A stretch of DNA of 10,308 nt from the NCBI GenBank assembly GCA_016868875.1, contig VGFN01000038.1:1-10308 (forward strand). Direction: 5' to 3'. Source of the DNA: Bacteroidota bacterium. GTDB lineage: Bacteria > Bacteroidota > Bacteroidia > UBA7662. Made by a program: the position numbers and the translations under genes. The notes beneath the pieces were generated by a model. The model saw only the letters and a list, made by a program, of their open reading frames with translations, had not been told where the DNA came from and made no database searches. This document shows, piece after piece, positions 1-7,798 of the stretch (the first letter of the stretch is position 1; each line of letters begins with the position of its first letter).

Positions 1-583
1 AATGGTGGGATGAAAGCAAAATCGTTTTGCCTTGTTCCCTGTTCAATTTCAAAATCATTTCCCTCATGTCCACGATACCTTGTGGATCCAATCCTGTACC
101 GGGTTCATCCAGAAGAATCAAATCAGGGTCGTGCATAAGGCACTGCGCCAGACCCAACCTTTGACGCATACCGTGCGAAAAGGAGGAAACCGCATCCTTT
201 TCACGACCTCTCAACCCCACAAATTCCAGCATTTCCACCGCCTTGGTCCGGGGTTGCCGGATACCGGATGCCCTTCCCAACAATTCGAGATTTTGCAAGG
301 CCCCCAAATATTTGTAAAAATCAGGTTTCTCGATTAGGCAACCGATCCGGGACAAGATGCGCCCCCGATGCCGATGGTAATCCAACCCGAAAAGACGCAG
401 CTTGCCGGAAACTGGTCGAATTAAATCGACGAGCATACGCAATGTGGTGCTTTTGCCTGCACCGTTCGGTCCCAAAAACCCCATGACCGAGCCTTCCTTC
501 AATTCAAAGCTCAGGTCATCAACCGCCTTGAAGGAACCGTAGGCCTTCACCAGCCCTTGAGCCTCGATGATGGAATGCGCCAT
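1..583 (-). CDS. ABC transporter ATP-binding protein, BcrA-like (partial, C-terminus beyond window)
   Basis: This is the cytoplasmic ATPase subunit of an ABC transporter, cut at the left edge after 194 codons. The sequence shows Walker A GPNGAGKST (residues 38-46), a signature region SFSHGMRQRLGLAQ (134-147), Walker B LILLDEP (155-161), a D-loop GLDP (164-167) and the switch histidine in SSH (191-193). The usual Q-loop glutamine is replaced within IGCLIEKPDFY (80-90), where glutamate (E85) stands in its place; that pattern and the SHGM-type signature are typical of the bacitracin/lantibiotic-export (BcrA/NatA) class. The ATG at 581-583 is the only ATG after the in-frame stop at 599-601, and it lies 15 bases downstream of bshA, so the two are probably co-transcribed. 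No clear Shine-Dalgarno is visible. The permease partner is expected to the left of the window. The substrate is unknown, and bcrA-type names would over-specify it. It does not look like GldA of gliding motility. Confidence 0.93.
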   Translation of the reverse strand, partial: MAHSIIEAQGLVKAYGSFKAVDDLSFELKEGSVMGFLGPNGAGKSTTLRMLVDLIRPVSGKLRLFGLDYHRHRGRILSRIGCLIEKPDFYKYLGALQNLELLGRASGIRQPRTKAVEMLEFVGLRGREKDAVSSFSHGMRQRLGLAQCLMHDPDLILLDEPGTGLDPQGIVDMREMILKLNREQGKTILLSSHH

Positions 584-598
584 GGCGAATGCAGCCGA

Positions 599-1768
599 TT
601 AAGATATTTCCCGTATACCCCGTCCCAAGGCCCCTGCATACAGGCCTTCGTAATGAGGCATAATTTGGGTGATGTTATACTGCGATGCCCTGTGCAGGGC
701 AGCCCTCCGGAATTGATCCAAAATTTCAGTGTTATTCAAGAGGTCAACGGCCCTTTGGACGCCCCTTGCTTGTTCCTCATCGGAAACGAGGAATCCATTG
801 ACGCCATCTTGGATAAGTTCCGTCAGGCCCCCGGCCTGAGAGGCCATGACGGGCACCCCGCATGCCATGGCTTCCAAGGCAGCCAATCCAAAACTCTCCG
901 TCTCGGAAGGCAAGAGCATCAAATCCGCCACCGAACATAATTCTTCTACGGGATCCTGCCTGCCCACAAAATGCACCTTGGACTGCATTCCCCATTCTTT
1001 GATAGTCTGTTCGGCTTTGGGCAATTCAGGGCCATCCCCCACCATCAACAAAGTGGCGGGAATGAAGGAAGCAATAGCCCTGTACCATTCCAGTACACGG
1101 TCAATGCGTTTGACCCTTCGAAAATTGGAAACATGGACCAAGAGGCGGTGACCCGCTGGACAAAATCGTTCCCGCAAACCCGCCCTTGCAAAGGGCTTGA
1201 ACCTGAGCAAGTCCACAAAATTGGGAACCACCATCACCTCTTTGCGGCAATCAAAATAGCGTAAAGTCTCTCCACGCAGGTATTCGGAGACCGCCGTAAC
1301 CACGTCAGACTTTTGGATCGCAAAACTCACCACCGGAGCGTAATTGGGATCCTTGCCCACTAGGGTAATATCGGTGCCATGCAAGGTGGTCACCACCCGA
1401 ATTTGCTGCCCTTGACTTGCCAAAATTTCTTTGGCTAGATGAGCTGCTGTGGCGTGGGGAATGGCATAATGCACATGAAAAAGATCCAATTGCTGTTCCC
1501 TGGCCACCTCCACCATCTTTCCCGTTAAGGCAAGCACATAAGGGGAATACTCAAAAAGCGGGTAATGCACCATGCTCACTTCGTGGAAATACAGGTTTTC
1601 GAGAAACACGTCCAATCGGGCCGGTTGGGTATTGGATATAAAGTGAACCGAATGCCCTTGCAACGCGAGGGCCTTGCCTAATTCGGTGGCCAACACCCCG
1701 CTACCACCGTAGGTGGGGTAGCAAACCATGCCTATACGTAAGGGGCGTTCAAAATTCATGGTATGCAT
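599..1768 (-). CDS. bshA: N-acetyl-alpha-D-glucosaminyl L-malate synthase BshA
   Basis: BshA is a cytoplasmic retaining GT4 glycosyltransferase that joins GlcNAc from UDP-GlcNAc to L-malate, the first step of bacillithiol synthesis. The 389 residues match the family's usual length of about 375-390. Diagnostic stretches include CYPTYGGSGVLATELGKAL (residues 15-33), YPLFEYSPY (69-77), HVHYAIPHA (98-106), LHGTDITLVGKDP (129-141) and VPNFVD (181-186). The GT-B donor half has HVSNFRRVKRID (212-223), VGDGPE (243-248) and the EX7E motif E291-SFGLAAL-E299, followed by GVPVMAS and GGLTELI. The ATG at 1766-1768 gives a few extra residues; a second ATG at 1757-1759 (Met4) is equally plausible, because the conserved RIGMVCYP strand starts soon after. 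It lies 24 bases behind the GH3/serine hydrolase gene and 15 bases ahead of the ABC ATPase gene. bshB and bshC are not in the window. Simple GT4 enzymes are often annotated generically, but the malate-synthase signature is clear here. Confidence 0.95.
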   Translation of the reverse strand: MHTMNFERPLRIGMVCYPTYGGSGVLATELGKALALQGHSVHFISNTQPARLDVFLENLYFHEVSMVHYPLFEYSPYVLALTGKMVEVAREQQLDLFHVHYAIPHATAAHLAKEILASQGQQIRVVTTLHGTDITLVGKDPNYAPVVSFAIQKSDVVTAVSEYLRGETLRYFDCRKEVMVVPNFVDLLRFKPFARAGLRERFCPAGHRLLVHVSNFRRVKRIDRVLEWYRAIASFIPATLLMVGDGPELPKAEQTIKEWGMQSKVHFVGRQDPVEELCSVADLMLLPSETESFGLAALEAMACGVPVMASQAGGLTELIQDGVNGFLVSDEEQARGVQRAVDLLNNTEILDQFRRAALHRASQYNITQIMPHYEGLYAGALGRGIREIS

Positions 1769-1792
1769 AGGACAATTAAGCCAACAGAATGT

Positions 1793-4700
1793 TCAATGGG
1801 ACGTGGCCTTAATATTTTCATAGAACAAATCCCATAAATCCGTTCGCAGGTTGGATTTGGCTAGCAGATTGGGCTCAGACCGAGGGTGAATACGATTGGA
1901 TACAAAAACCATAATCAATCCGGTTTCAGGGTCCACCCAACAATACGTCCCGGTGAATCCTGAATGACCGAAACTCCGAGGAGCCTTGGCCTGAGAGGAA
2001 CCAGGGATAGGTCGATCCCATAGCAGTCCTCTACGGTTTCCGGGGAAATAACTTGAGGTGAACAGGGCCAGGGTAGCAGAATCCACTTTGGCAGATCCCG
2101 GAAAATATCCGGTAACCAACGGCATCATGATTCTGGCCACATCCGTAGCAGTCCCGAATAATCCGGCATGGGGTGCAATTCCTCCCATGACATAGGCCAT
2201 CGGATCATGAACTTCCCCTTGAATTAATTTCTTGCGCCAACTAACGTCCATTTCGGTAGGAGCGATCCTTGATACTGGAAATTTGTCCAAGGGTCGATAT
2301 ACTAATCGACTAGCGCCACAAGGTTCATACCATTTTTCTCGCAAATTTTTTCGGTAATCTTGTATGCCCCGGGCTTTGAACTCAGTTTCCAACCAACGAT
2401 CTATCCAAAGCAAACTCAAGTCGCTGTACAAGTATTTTCCATCCGGACCCAAGGGTAAGGTTAAAGACCTTTGTAGCAACACATCAAGCATGGACCTATT
2501 CTTGCCCTTCTCCCTTTGGCTTGCTGCCTTCAGATCATCTGCCAGTTTTTGATCGATGGCCATATGCGAGACCAAGCCCGCCTGATGAGTCATTAAGGAT
2601 GCCAAAGTTCGTTGACCCAAAGGATGATTCTTTAACTCAGGTAACAAACTATTAAGTTTTTGAGCCAAGGGTATGGGCTTTGATCGATGCATATCCATGG
2701 CGGCCAATGCTGTAGAAAGAACCTTGGTCAAAGAAGCAAGGTCGTAAACGGCACCCATATCTACCGGTACAGACTGGCTATTATCCAAAAAGCCATAAGA
2801 TTTTGCATAAAGGATATTTTGACCTTGAGCTACCACCAATTGCGCCCCTGGAAAGGCGCCCTTAAGCCTCACCGCCTCAACCATAGAATCTGCCTTCTGA
2901 GTAAGCTCCTCTGAAAACACGCCTTGATGAGGACCATCCCAAGCGTTCAAGAGAGGTTGCCATTGTATAGGCAATTTAATCGCTTTGAGCCAAGGGCTTT
3001 GTCGAGGATTGTTCATCGATTTAGAATCACTTACCGAGGCTTGAACCGCATTCATCTCTACATTTTCCAAACCCTCCAAAGGAATCGCTCCAAATAAAGA
3101 CTGAACAGCAGCATCCCAAGCGAGTGGCTGATCTTCGTGAGCTACGATAACCACGTCTTCAGCGATACCCGGTCCTCTTTGATTTTCAAAAGCATGCATT
3201 TTTCCCAAGGCCATTGGATTGCCAAAAACCAAATGGTACAATCGCCCGCCTTTTCTACGATACTCCTCCAAAACGGGCAAGCATAAACGTAAAGTGGGGG
3301 TATCCATGCCTAATCCTTTCACATAAGACTGGCTTGGAATATGCCAAGCCACAACACATTCTTGGTAAAGAGGTAGAATAGAATCCGCCATGCTCTTCCA
3401 AAAATTACACCCATTTGTATAGGAATTCTTCCAAGGACATTGTACATAATCAGCTCGAGCAAATATCCCAAAACGGTCATAAGCCCGTTGAGGATCGCCT
3501 TCATCTCCGCCAATTGCTAAATACAAACGAGAATTGTCCGGCCTTAATTCATTCGAGGCATTTACCTTGCCCCAAGCAGTGATTGCCTTTCTGTAACATT
3601 TTCCAACCAAGGTTTCCTTTGGCGAATATTCTGCGCTTATTGGCTTTGCATAAAGATAACGTCTTTTGGCTTTGAGAATTCTTCGGACGCGATGGTTCAG
3701 CTCTTCTTCAGACCATTCTCCACGATCAATAGCTTGCTCAATTCGGGTCATTGCTTCCTTCACGTTTTCAATGCAAAGAAGCACGTCATTACCCGCCAAG
3801 ATTGCCCTGAACTCGAGCTCACCAGGAGGATAGCACAAAGTTGCGCCCTTCATAGTCAAGCCATCGGTGAATATAATGCCCTGATAACCCCATTTGCGAC
3901 GTAACATGCCTTCCAAAGCCGCTGGATTTAAACTCACCGGCAGGCCCAACCCACTATCTACTGCATTTACAATTAAATGAGCAGACATTATCGAAGGCAG
4001 GTTCAAAAGCTCTTTAAATACCTTCCACTCCATGTTGTCTAAATCAGTTGCAGACTTATTCACTACAGGAAGGTCATAATGAGAGTCTGATTCAGTATCC
4101 CCATGCCCTGGAAAATGTTTGGCGCAGGACATGATGCCCGCTTGCTCTAAGCCTTTGGCATAGGCCCTTGCCATGGCCGCGACCATTTGAGCATTGTTAC
4201 CAAAAGATCGATATCCAATAACCGGGTTAAATGGATTGCTGTTGACATCCGCGACAGGGCCAAAACTAATTTGTATTCCCAAGCTCTTTAATTGCAACCC
4301 CATGGAATGAGCTATATCCTCCACCAAGAGGGTATCTCCGCATGCCCCCAATGTGGTTGCGTAGGGATAAGGAGAACAGTCCGTCATACGCATTGCCGCT
4401 CCCCATTCCGCGTCCATCGCTGACCATAAAGGCAATGCAGCAGCCTTTTGATAAACAGGTAACAACTTGCGTAAATGCTCCGTTTGTCCCTTCATCCAAA
4501 TCAACCCGCCCACCTCGAAATTACCTAACAAGGAAAGGACCTCCTTATCAGGATAATCCGTCTTGGCAAAAGATTGAATCATCATGAGCTGTCCAATCTT
4601 CTGCCTTAAGGTCATTTGATGAAGAAACTCCTCTATTTCGGCATCCGATATGGCCAAATTCGAAGATCTAAACTTATTGTTGGAAGGCCTGGCATTATCA

Positions 4701-4840
4701 CAAATCAGCCAGGTTAAGGCACAAAATCCCATTAATGCCAGCACCTTGTACTTAAAGTTGCGATACAATCTATAAAAGCCCCCTAATTGTTTTACATCCT
4801 TTTTCATTCTCGCCTTCATTTTTTGTAAATTTAAGGGCAT
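1793..4840 (-). CDS. NagZ-like GH3 beta-N-acetylglucosaminidase fused to beta-lactamase-family serine hydrolase
   Basis: This is a predicted envelope enzyme of 1015 residues with two catalytic modules. An N-terminal hydrophobic segment (about 31-47) is a signal peptide or membrane anchor; Cys48 follows it, but the preceding residues WLI do not form a good lipobox. The GH3 barrel (about 65-400) carries KHFPGHGDT (241-249), the NagZ acid/base dyad Asp252-x-His254 in SDSH, and the probable nucleophile Asp326 in FTDGLTM. Residues 410-590 resemble a GH3 C-terminal alpha/beta domain (LVFGNPMALGKM, 537-548). Residues 640-1010 form a beta-lactamase-fold serine hydrolase with SLTK (Ser703, Lys706), Tyr805-Ser-Asp and His959-Ser-Gly in place of KTG. 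Both active sites look intact. The expected role is cleavage of GlcNAc-MurNAc wall fragments, with a second cut by the serine hydrolase, perhaps amidase or peptidase; that second activity is inference. The annotated ATG touches the start of the opposite gene, so Met8 (ATG at 4817-4819) or Met12 (4805-4807) may be the true start. The gene is visibly AT-richer than its neighbours. Confidence 0.92.
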   Translation of the reverse strand: MPLNLQKMKARMKKDVKQLGGFYRLYRNFKYKVLALMGFCALTWLICDNARPSNNKFRSSNLAISDAEIEEFLHQMTLRQKIGQLMMIQSFAKTDYPDKEVLSLLGNFEVGGLIWMKGQTEHLRKLLPVYQKAAALPLWSAMDAEWGAAMRMTDCSPYPYATTLGACGDTLLVEDIAHSMGLQLKSLGIQISFGPVADVNSNPFNPVIGYRSFGNNAQMVAAMARAYAKGLEQAGIMSCAKHFPGHGDTESDSHYDLPVVNKSATDLDNMEWKVFKELLNLPSIMSAHLIVNAVDSGLGLPVSLNPAALEGMLRRKWGYQGIIFTDGLTMKGATLCYPPGELEFRAILAGNDVLLCIENVKEAMTRIEQAIDRGEWSEEELNHRVRRILKAKRRYLYAKPISAEYSPKETLVGKCYRKAITAWGKVNASNELRPDNSRLYLAIGGDEGDPQRAYDRFGIFARADYVQCPWKNSYTNGCNFWKSMADSILPLYQECVVAWHIPSQSYVKGLGMDTPTLRLCLPVLEEYRRKGGRLYHLVFGNPMALGKMHAFENQRGPGIAEDVVIVAHEDQPLAWDAAVQSLFGAIPLEGLENVEMNAVQASVSDSKSMNNPRQSPWLKAIKLPIQWQPLLNAWDGPHQGVFSEELTQKADSMVEAVRLKGAFPGAQLVVAQGQNILYAKSYGFLDNSQSVPVDMGAVYDLASLTKVLSTALAAMDMHRSKPIPLAQKLNSLLPELKNHPLGQRTLASLMTHQAGLVSHMAIDQKLADDLKAASQREKGKNRSMLDVLLQRSLTLPLGPDGKYLYSDLSLLWIDRWLETEFKARGIQDYRKNLREKWYEPCGASRLVYRPLDKFPVSRIAPTEMDVSWRKKLIQGEVHDPMAYVMGGIAPHAGLFGTATDVARIMMPLVTGYFPGSAKVDSATLALFTSSYFPGNRRGLLWDRPIPGSSQAKAPRSFGHSGFTGTYCWVDPETGLIMVFVSNRIHPRSEPNLLAKSNLRTDLWDLFYENIKATSH
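4826..4833. promoter_or_regulatory. Palindromic TAAATTTA, possible -7 element for one or both divergent genes
   Basis: The eight bases TAAATTTA read the same on both strands and match seven of eight positions of the Bacteroidota -7 consensus TAnnTTTG in each direction. Read rightward, they end seven bases before the plus-strand ATG at 4841; read leftward, they sit just ahead of the alternative GH3 starts Met8 and Met12. I found no convincing -33 TTTG at the expected distance on either strand, so this is a weak, positional call. Confidence 0.2.
4833..4837 (+). promoter_or_regulatory. AAGGG, possible ribosome binding site for the plus-strand membrane protein
   Basis: A purine run AAGGG lies only three bases before the ATG at 4841. 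That spacing is short for a Shine-Dalgarno, and other starts in the window have none, so it may be incidental. It is the only start here with such a run directly upstream, which mildly supports the ATG chosen. Confidence 0.25.
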
Positions 4841-5629
4841 ATGGAGCTCCTCTTCCTACCCTTTTTTTTGGCCATTCTCTTTGGGGGAATCGGTCGCCTC
4901 ATCCACCAAGGCAATGCAGCCACATGGCTTAACGGGTACAATGCCCTTAGCCCCGAAGAGCAGGCCGCATTTGACTTGTCGGGTTACCTGAAATTGCAAC
5001 GGCGTTTCTTTGACGGACTGGCCCTAGGTCTTTTCCTGTGGGGCCTGCTTGGTGGCTTGGTTTATAGCCGCTTGACCCCAATCCCCGAGGCGATGGACGA
5101 TCTGTACCGGCTTTGGTTCGCCCCTGTGACCTTATTTTGGACCTTGGGTGGATTGGCTTGGTTTACTTGGAGGTACCGTGACCGCTTACCCTCCCCTCCC
5201 GGCTTGCGTTGGTTGGCTCCTGGGGTGCTCCTTGGAGCCTTAATTTTGGTGTCGGTTTTGATGTGGGCGGGGGATCGTCCTTCGGAATTATCCATGCACC
5301 CCGACGGCCTACGCGTCAGCGGCATGTACAGCACCGATTTGCCCTGGGAAACCATTGCCTCCATCGACACCGTGGCCACCGTTCCTCCCATTCGCTTCAA
5401 AATCAACGGCTTTGCTGATGGTTTTTCGGCCAAAGGGTATTTCAAAACCAAATCGGGAACCAAAGTCAAACTCTTTGTGCGTCACAACGAGAAACCCATC
5501 CTACGCATTCATCGAAAACCCGGTGCAGGCAGCAGCAACCAAACCTGCCCCATTTATTATTCCAACCGGGCTGCTTGGCACTACGAACGTATCCTCCGGG
5601 AGAAGCCGACCTTGGCTACGCGGCCCTAA
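4841..5629 (+). CDS. DUF3784-like membrane protein with C-terminal PH-like domain
   Basis: This is an uncharacterised inner-membrane protein of 262 residues. Four hydrophobic segments are visible at about 4-22, 58-77, 90-110 and 124-143. The N-terminal part, with LIHQGNAATWLNGYNALSPE (20-39) between the first two helices, resembles the DUF3784 family, whose members carry a GYN-x-(L/M)-(S/T)-x-EE motif at that place. Residues 148-225, following the last helix, read like a small bacterial PH domain: LPWETIASID (167-176), then IRFKINGFADGFSAKGYFK (184-202) and VKLFV (209-213). The assignment rests on pattern memory and is moderate. It is the only plus-strand gene in the window. Its ATG directly abuts the annotated GH3 start at 4840, and its TAA (5627-5629) overlaps the opposite gene's stop. 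Any promoter must lie within the GH3 5' coding region or its leader. No function can be assigned; sensing or anchoring at the membrane is only a guess. Confidence 0.85.
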   Translation: MELLFLPFFLAILFGGIGRLIHQGNAATWLNGYNALSPEEQAAFDLSGYLKLQRRFFDGLALGLFLWGLLGGLVYSRLTPIPEAMDDLYRLWFAPVTLFWTLGGLAWFTWRYRDRLPSPPGLRWLAPGVLLGALILVSVLMWAGDRPSELSMHPDGLRVSGMYSTDLPWETIASIDTVATVPPIRFKINGFADGFSAKGYFKTKSGTKVKLFVRHNEKPILRIHRKPGAGSSNQTCPIYYSNRAAWHYERILREKPTLATRP

Positions 5630-7797
5630 ACCACTAAGCGCCAAATCAATTTGCCTAATACGGTACCCCGGGTAGGGACCCATTTGCTAGTGCTTGTGTT
5701 ATAAAGTTGATTGATAATCAAGAAAAAATCTTTTCCAACAGCCGGAATGACCTGCAGTCGGAAATTAAAATTGAGTTCTTCCTGAGCTGAATTCCATTGC
5801 CCCAAAAGCGACCCAAAAACCTGAGGATTCAACGCGTAGGTAATACGGGTTCCGACCAGGTTGGTTTCCAAGGACCCCAACGGCAATTCGATACGGTTAT
5901 GTTCAAAGCGCAGATTAAAACCCAGGTAGCGGTTGCTCCGCCACAACAGTTCGGTTTGGGTTTGGACCGAGGTTCCATCGTAAAACTGGCCCCAAGCCCA
6001 TCGGCTATCCAAAGCCAATTTTCGCCCTTTGAAGGTACGCAAACGGGCCGTGGACTGACGCCACCAATGCAGACCTTCAGGAATGACCAAGTTTGGGGAT
6101 AAGACAAAGGGAGCCCGCAGGCCTTCGCCAACAACCCCGTGGTTTAGGCTCAAGGATTCCCCGCTTTTGGTATCCAATCCCAAAAATTGTACCGAATATT
6201 GGAAAGACTGAATCGCGCCGTTGTCGTCGTATTGGGTATGGGTCAACTGCACCGGTCGAAAATCGTATTGACGAACCCAATGCGTCGATTTCTTGGGACG
6301 GGGCCGGTAACCCAGATCCACGAATTGCTCCCGAAATCCTCGGCGTAACATCAAACCAACTTCGGGTTCAAAGGCTTCGGGGCCCCGTTGCGCACTGGCA
6401 AAAACCGACCAACGATCGTTGGGGTAATGCACAAAAAAACGGTAGGCCGTCGCCTGCGCGTTCCATCCTTGGTCCGTAGCATAGGTATTCAACAAGGCTC
6501 CACCCACTTCCAGGTTTTTGTTCCCCCATAATTGAGAGGTGCTGTAGCGCCCGTTGATGCCGTTGGTGCTGTGCCATCGATCACCCGTAAGACGGTTGGT
6601 GGTCATGGCACCAACAACACTTTGACCACCAATATCTTGTCTCCAAGAGGCGGTGGTATAATTGGTGGAGGGCTGATTAGCGGTTGCTCTCGTTTGGATG
6701 CTCATCAAACCAAGGGTTCGATCATCTTCTTTGCCCAACAACCGAGCCCCTGTGAGGATAGGCACGGCTTCCCTTTGGTCATCCAAACCGATGCGTCGGG
6801 TGTAGAATGGTATAATCCGGTTGCCCCCAAAACCAAAATTAAAATAATCATCCCCTTCCAGAAAAAACTCCCGCAATTCCGGAAAGAACAGGGGAAAACG
6901 GGTCAGGTTAATTTGTTGTTGATCGGACTCCACCTGAGCGAAATCCGTGTTCAGGGTTAGGTTGAGGCGGTAGGTCGGGTTCAATAAATAATTGATATCA
7001 CCACCCCAATTGCCCACAGGCCTGCGCTGCTCCGGTTTGAACTCCCCACCACCCAGCGCATAGGGTTTGATCTCCACCATTTGTTTTTGGGACAGTTGCC
7101 GCAAACCCCGCAAAGCCCCGGCCAAATTCATTTGTTCAATGCGGTGGTCCCTGGCCCAACCCTGCCAACGAACCTGCTCTCGCTTGTGACGGATATTGCG
7201 TTCAAAATTGATACCCCATTCCTGTTCGTCCACCCCTACCCGGTACTTGAACGTGAACCATGGAATCACAAATTCCGCAAACCAACCTTGGTCATTGACC
7301 GTGGTTCGGACATCCCAAACCCCGTTCCAATAGGCATTGGTCGAAGCACCGTTATTGAAAATTTGCAAATCCGCCCTGGCCCCCACCGGATTGGTCACCA
7401 ACATGATCCCGTTACGACGATCGCGGTAAGGATCCACCACCACTATAAAATTATCATCCAGGGTATAATCAAAATCTCTGCGCAATTCCCGCGCGATCAA
7501 GGCCTGAGGGTTCTGGTCGTAACACCAAACCGCCACATAGAGATGCTGTTCATCGTAGGCTACCGCCACCTCGGTACGCTCGGTCGAAGGCAACCCCACC
7601 TGCAATTCGCGCTGGGTAAATTGGGTGATCCGCGGAATATTCTGCCAACAGGGATCGTCCAAGCGACCATCCATACGGGGCGCAACGGTAGCACGAACCG
7701 CCCTGCACTCGTTACTCTGACCCGATACGGGCAGAGAAAGCAGGGCCAAGGCCAGAGAGGCCACCAAGAACGCCGAATCGAAGGCCCAAAACTTCAC
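5626..7797 (-). CDS. DUF5916 outer-membrane beta-barrel protein with CBM9-like N-terminal domain
   Basis: This is a predicted secreted outer-membrane protein of unknown function. With the GTG start at 7795-7797 it has 723 residues. A signal peptide covers about 1-27 (hydrophobic core FLVASLALALLSLPVSG, cleavage near GQS). A CBM9-like domain follows at about 30-235, opening with MDGRLDDPCW (42-51), with TEVAVAYDEQHLYVAVWCYD (74-93) and VIPWFTFKY (177-185). The DUF5916 barrel then runs to the C-terminus, with the hallmark LNTDFAQVESDQQQINLTRF (282-301) and FFPELREFFLEG (304-315), and it ends in an alternating hydrophobic strand. The open frame extends upstream to an ATG at 7918-7920, but those extra 41 residues only shadow the metF 3' end and would hide the signal peptide. 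The GTG lies one base after the metF stop, which suggests translational coupling. A TTG at 7816-7818 is another possible start. The family is common in Bacteroidota and sometimes labelled a hydrolase without evidence. Confidence 0.88.
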   Translation of the reverse strand: MKFWAFDSAFLVASLALALLSLPVSGQSNECRAVRATVAPRMDGRLDDPCWQNIPRITQFTQRELQVGLPSTERTEVAVAYDEQHLYVAVWCYDQNPQALIARELRRDFDYTLDDNFIVVVDPYRDRRNGIMLVTNPVGARADLQIFNNGASTNAYWNGVWDVRTTVNDQGWFAEFVIPWFTFKYRVGVDEQEWGINFERNIRHKREQVRWQGWARDHRIEQMNLAGALRGLRQLSQKQMVEIKPYALGGGEFKPEQRRPVGNWGGDINYLLNPTYRLNLTLNTDFAQVESDQQQINLTRFPLFFPELREFFLEGDDYFNFGFGGNRIIPFYTRRIGLDDQREAVPILTGARLLGKEDDRTLGLMSIQTRATANQPSTNYTTASWRQDIGGQSVVGAMTTNRLTGDRWHSTNGINGRYSTSQLWGNKNLEVGGALLNTYATDQGWNAQATAYRFFVHYPNDRWSVFASAQRGPEAFEPEVGLMLRRGFREQFVDLGYRPRPKKSTHWVRQYDFRPVQLTHTQYDDNGAIQSFQYSVQFLGLDTKSGESLSLNHGVVGEGLRAPFVLSPNLVIPEGLHWWRQSTARLRTFKGRKLALDSRWAWGQFYDGTSVQTQTELLWRSNRYLGFNLRFEHNRIELPLGSLETNLVGTRITYALNPQVFGSLLGQWNSAQEELNFNFRLQVIPAVGKDFFLIINQLYNTSTSKWVPTRGTVLGKLIWRLVV

Positions 7798-7798
7798 C

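Noticed and set aside
1..583. GldA gliding-motility ATPase as the identity of the ABC subunit
   Set aside because: The IEKPDFY segment and SHGM signature fit the BcrA/NatA class, and no gld genes are adjacent.
4690..4703. Lipobox before Cys48 of the GH3/serine hydrolase protein
   Set aside because: The residues before the cysteine are WLI, which do not fit the usual small residue at -1, so lipoprotein status is not claimed.
5062..5469. Minus-strand open frame opposite the DUF3784-like gene
   Set aside because: The plus-strand reading has four helices and family-like motifs; the antisense reading is Lys/Arg/Pro-rich without structure.
5660..5675. Small hairpin (TACCC-C-GGGTA) near the 3' end of the DUF5916 gene as a terminator
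   Set aside because: It has five-base arms with a one-base loop, no T-tract, and lies within coding sequence.
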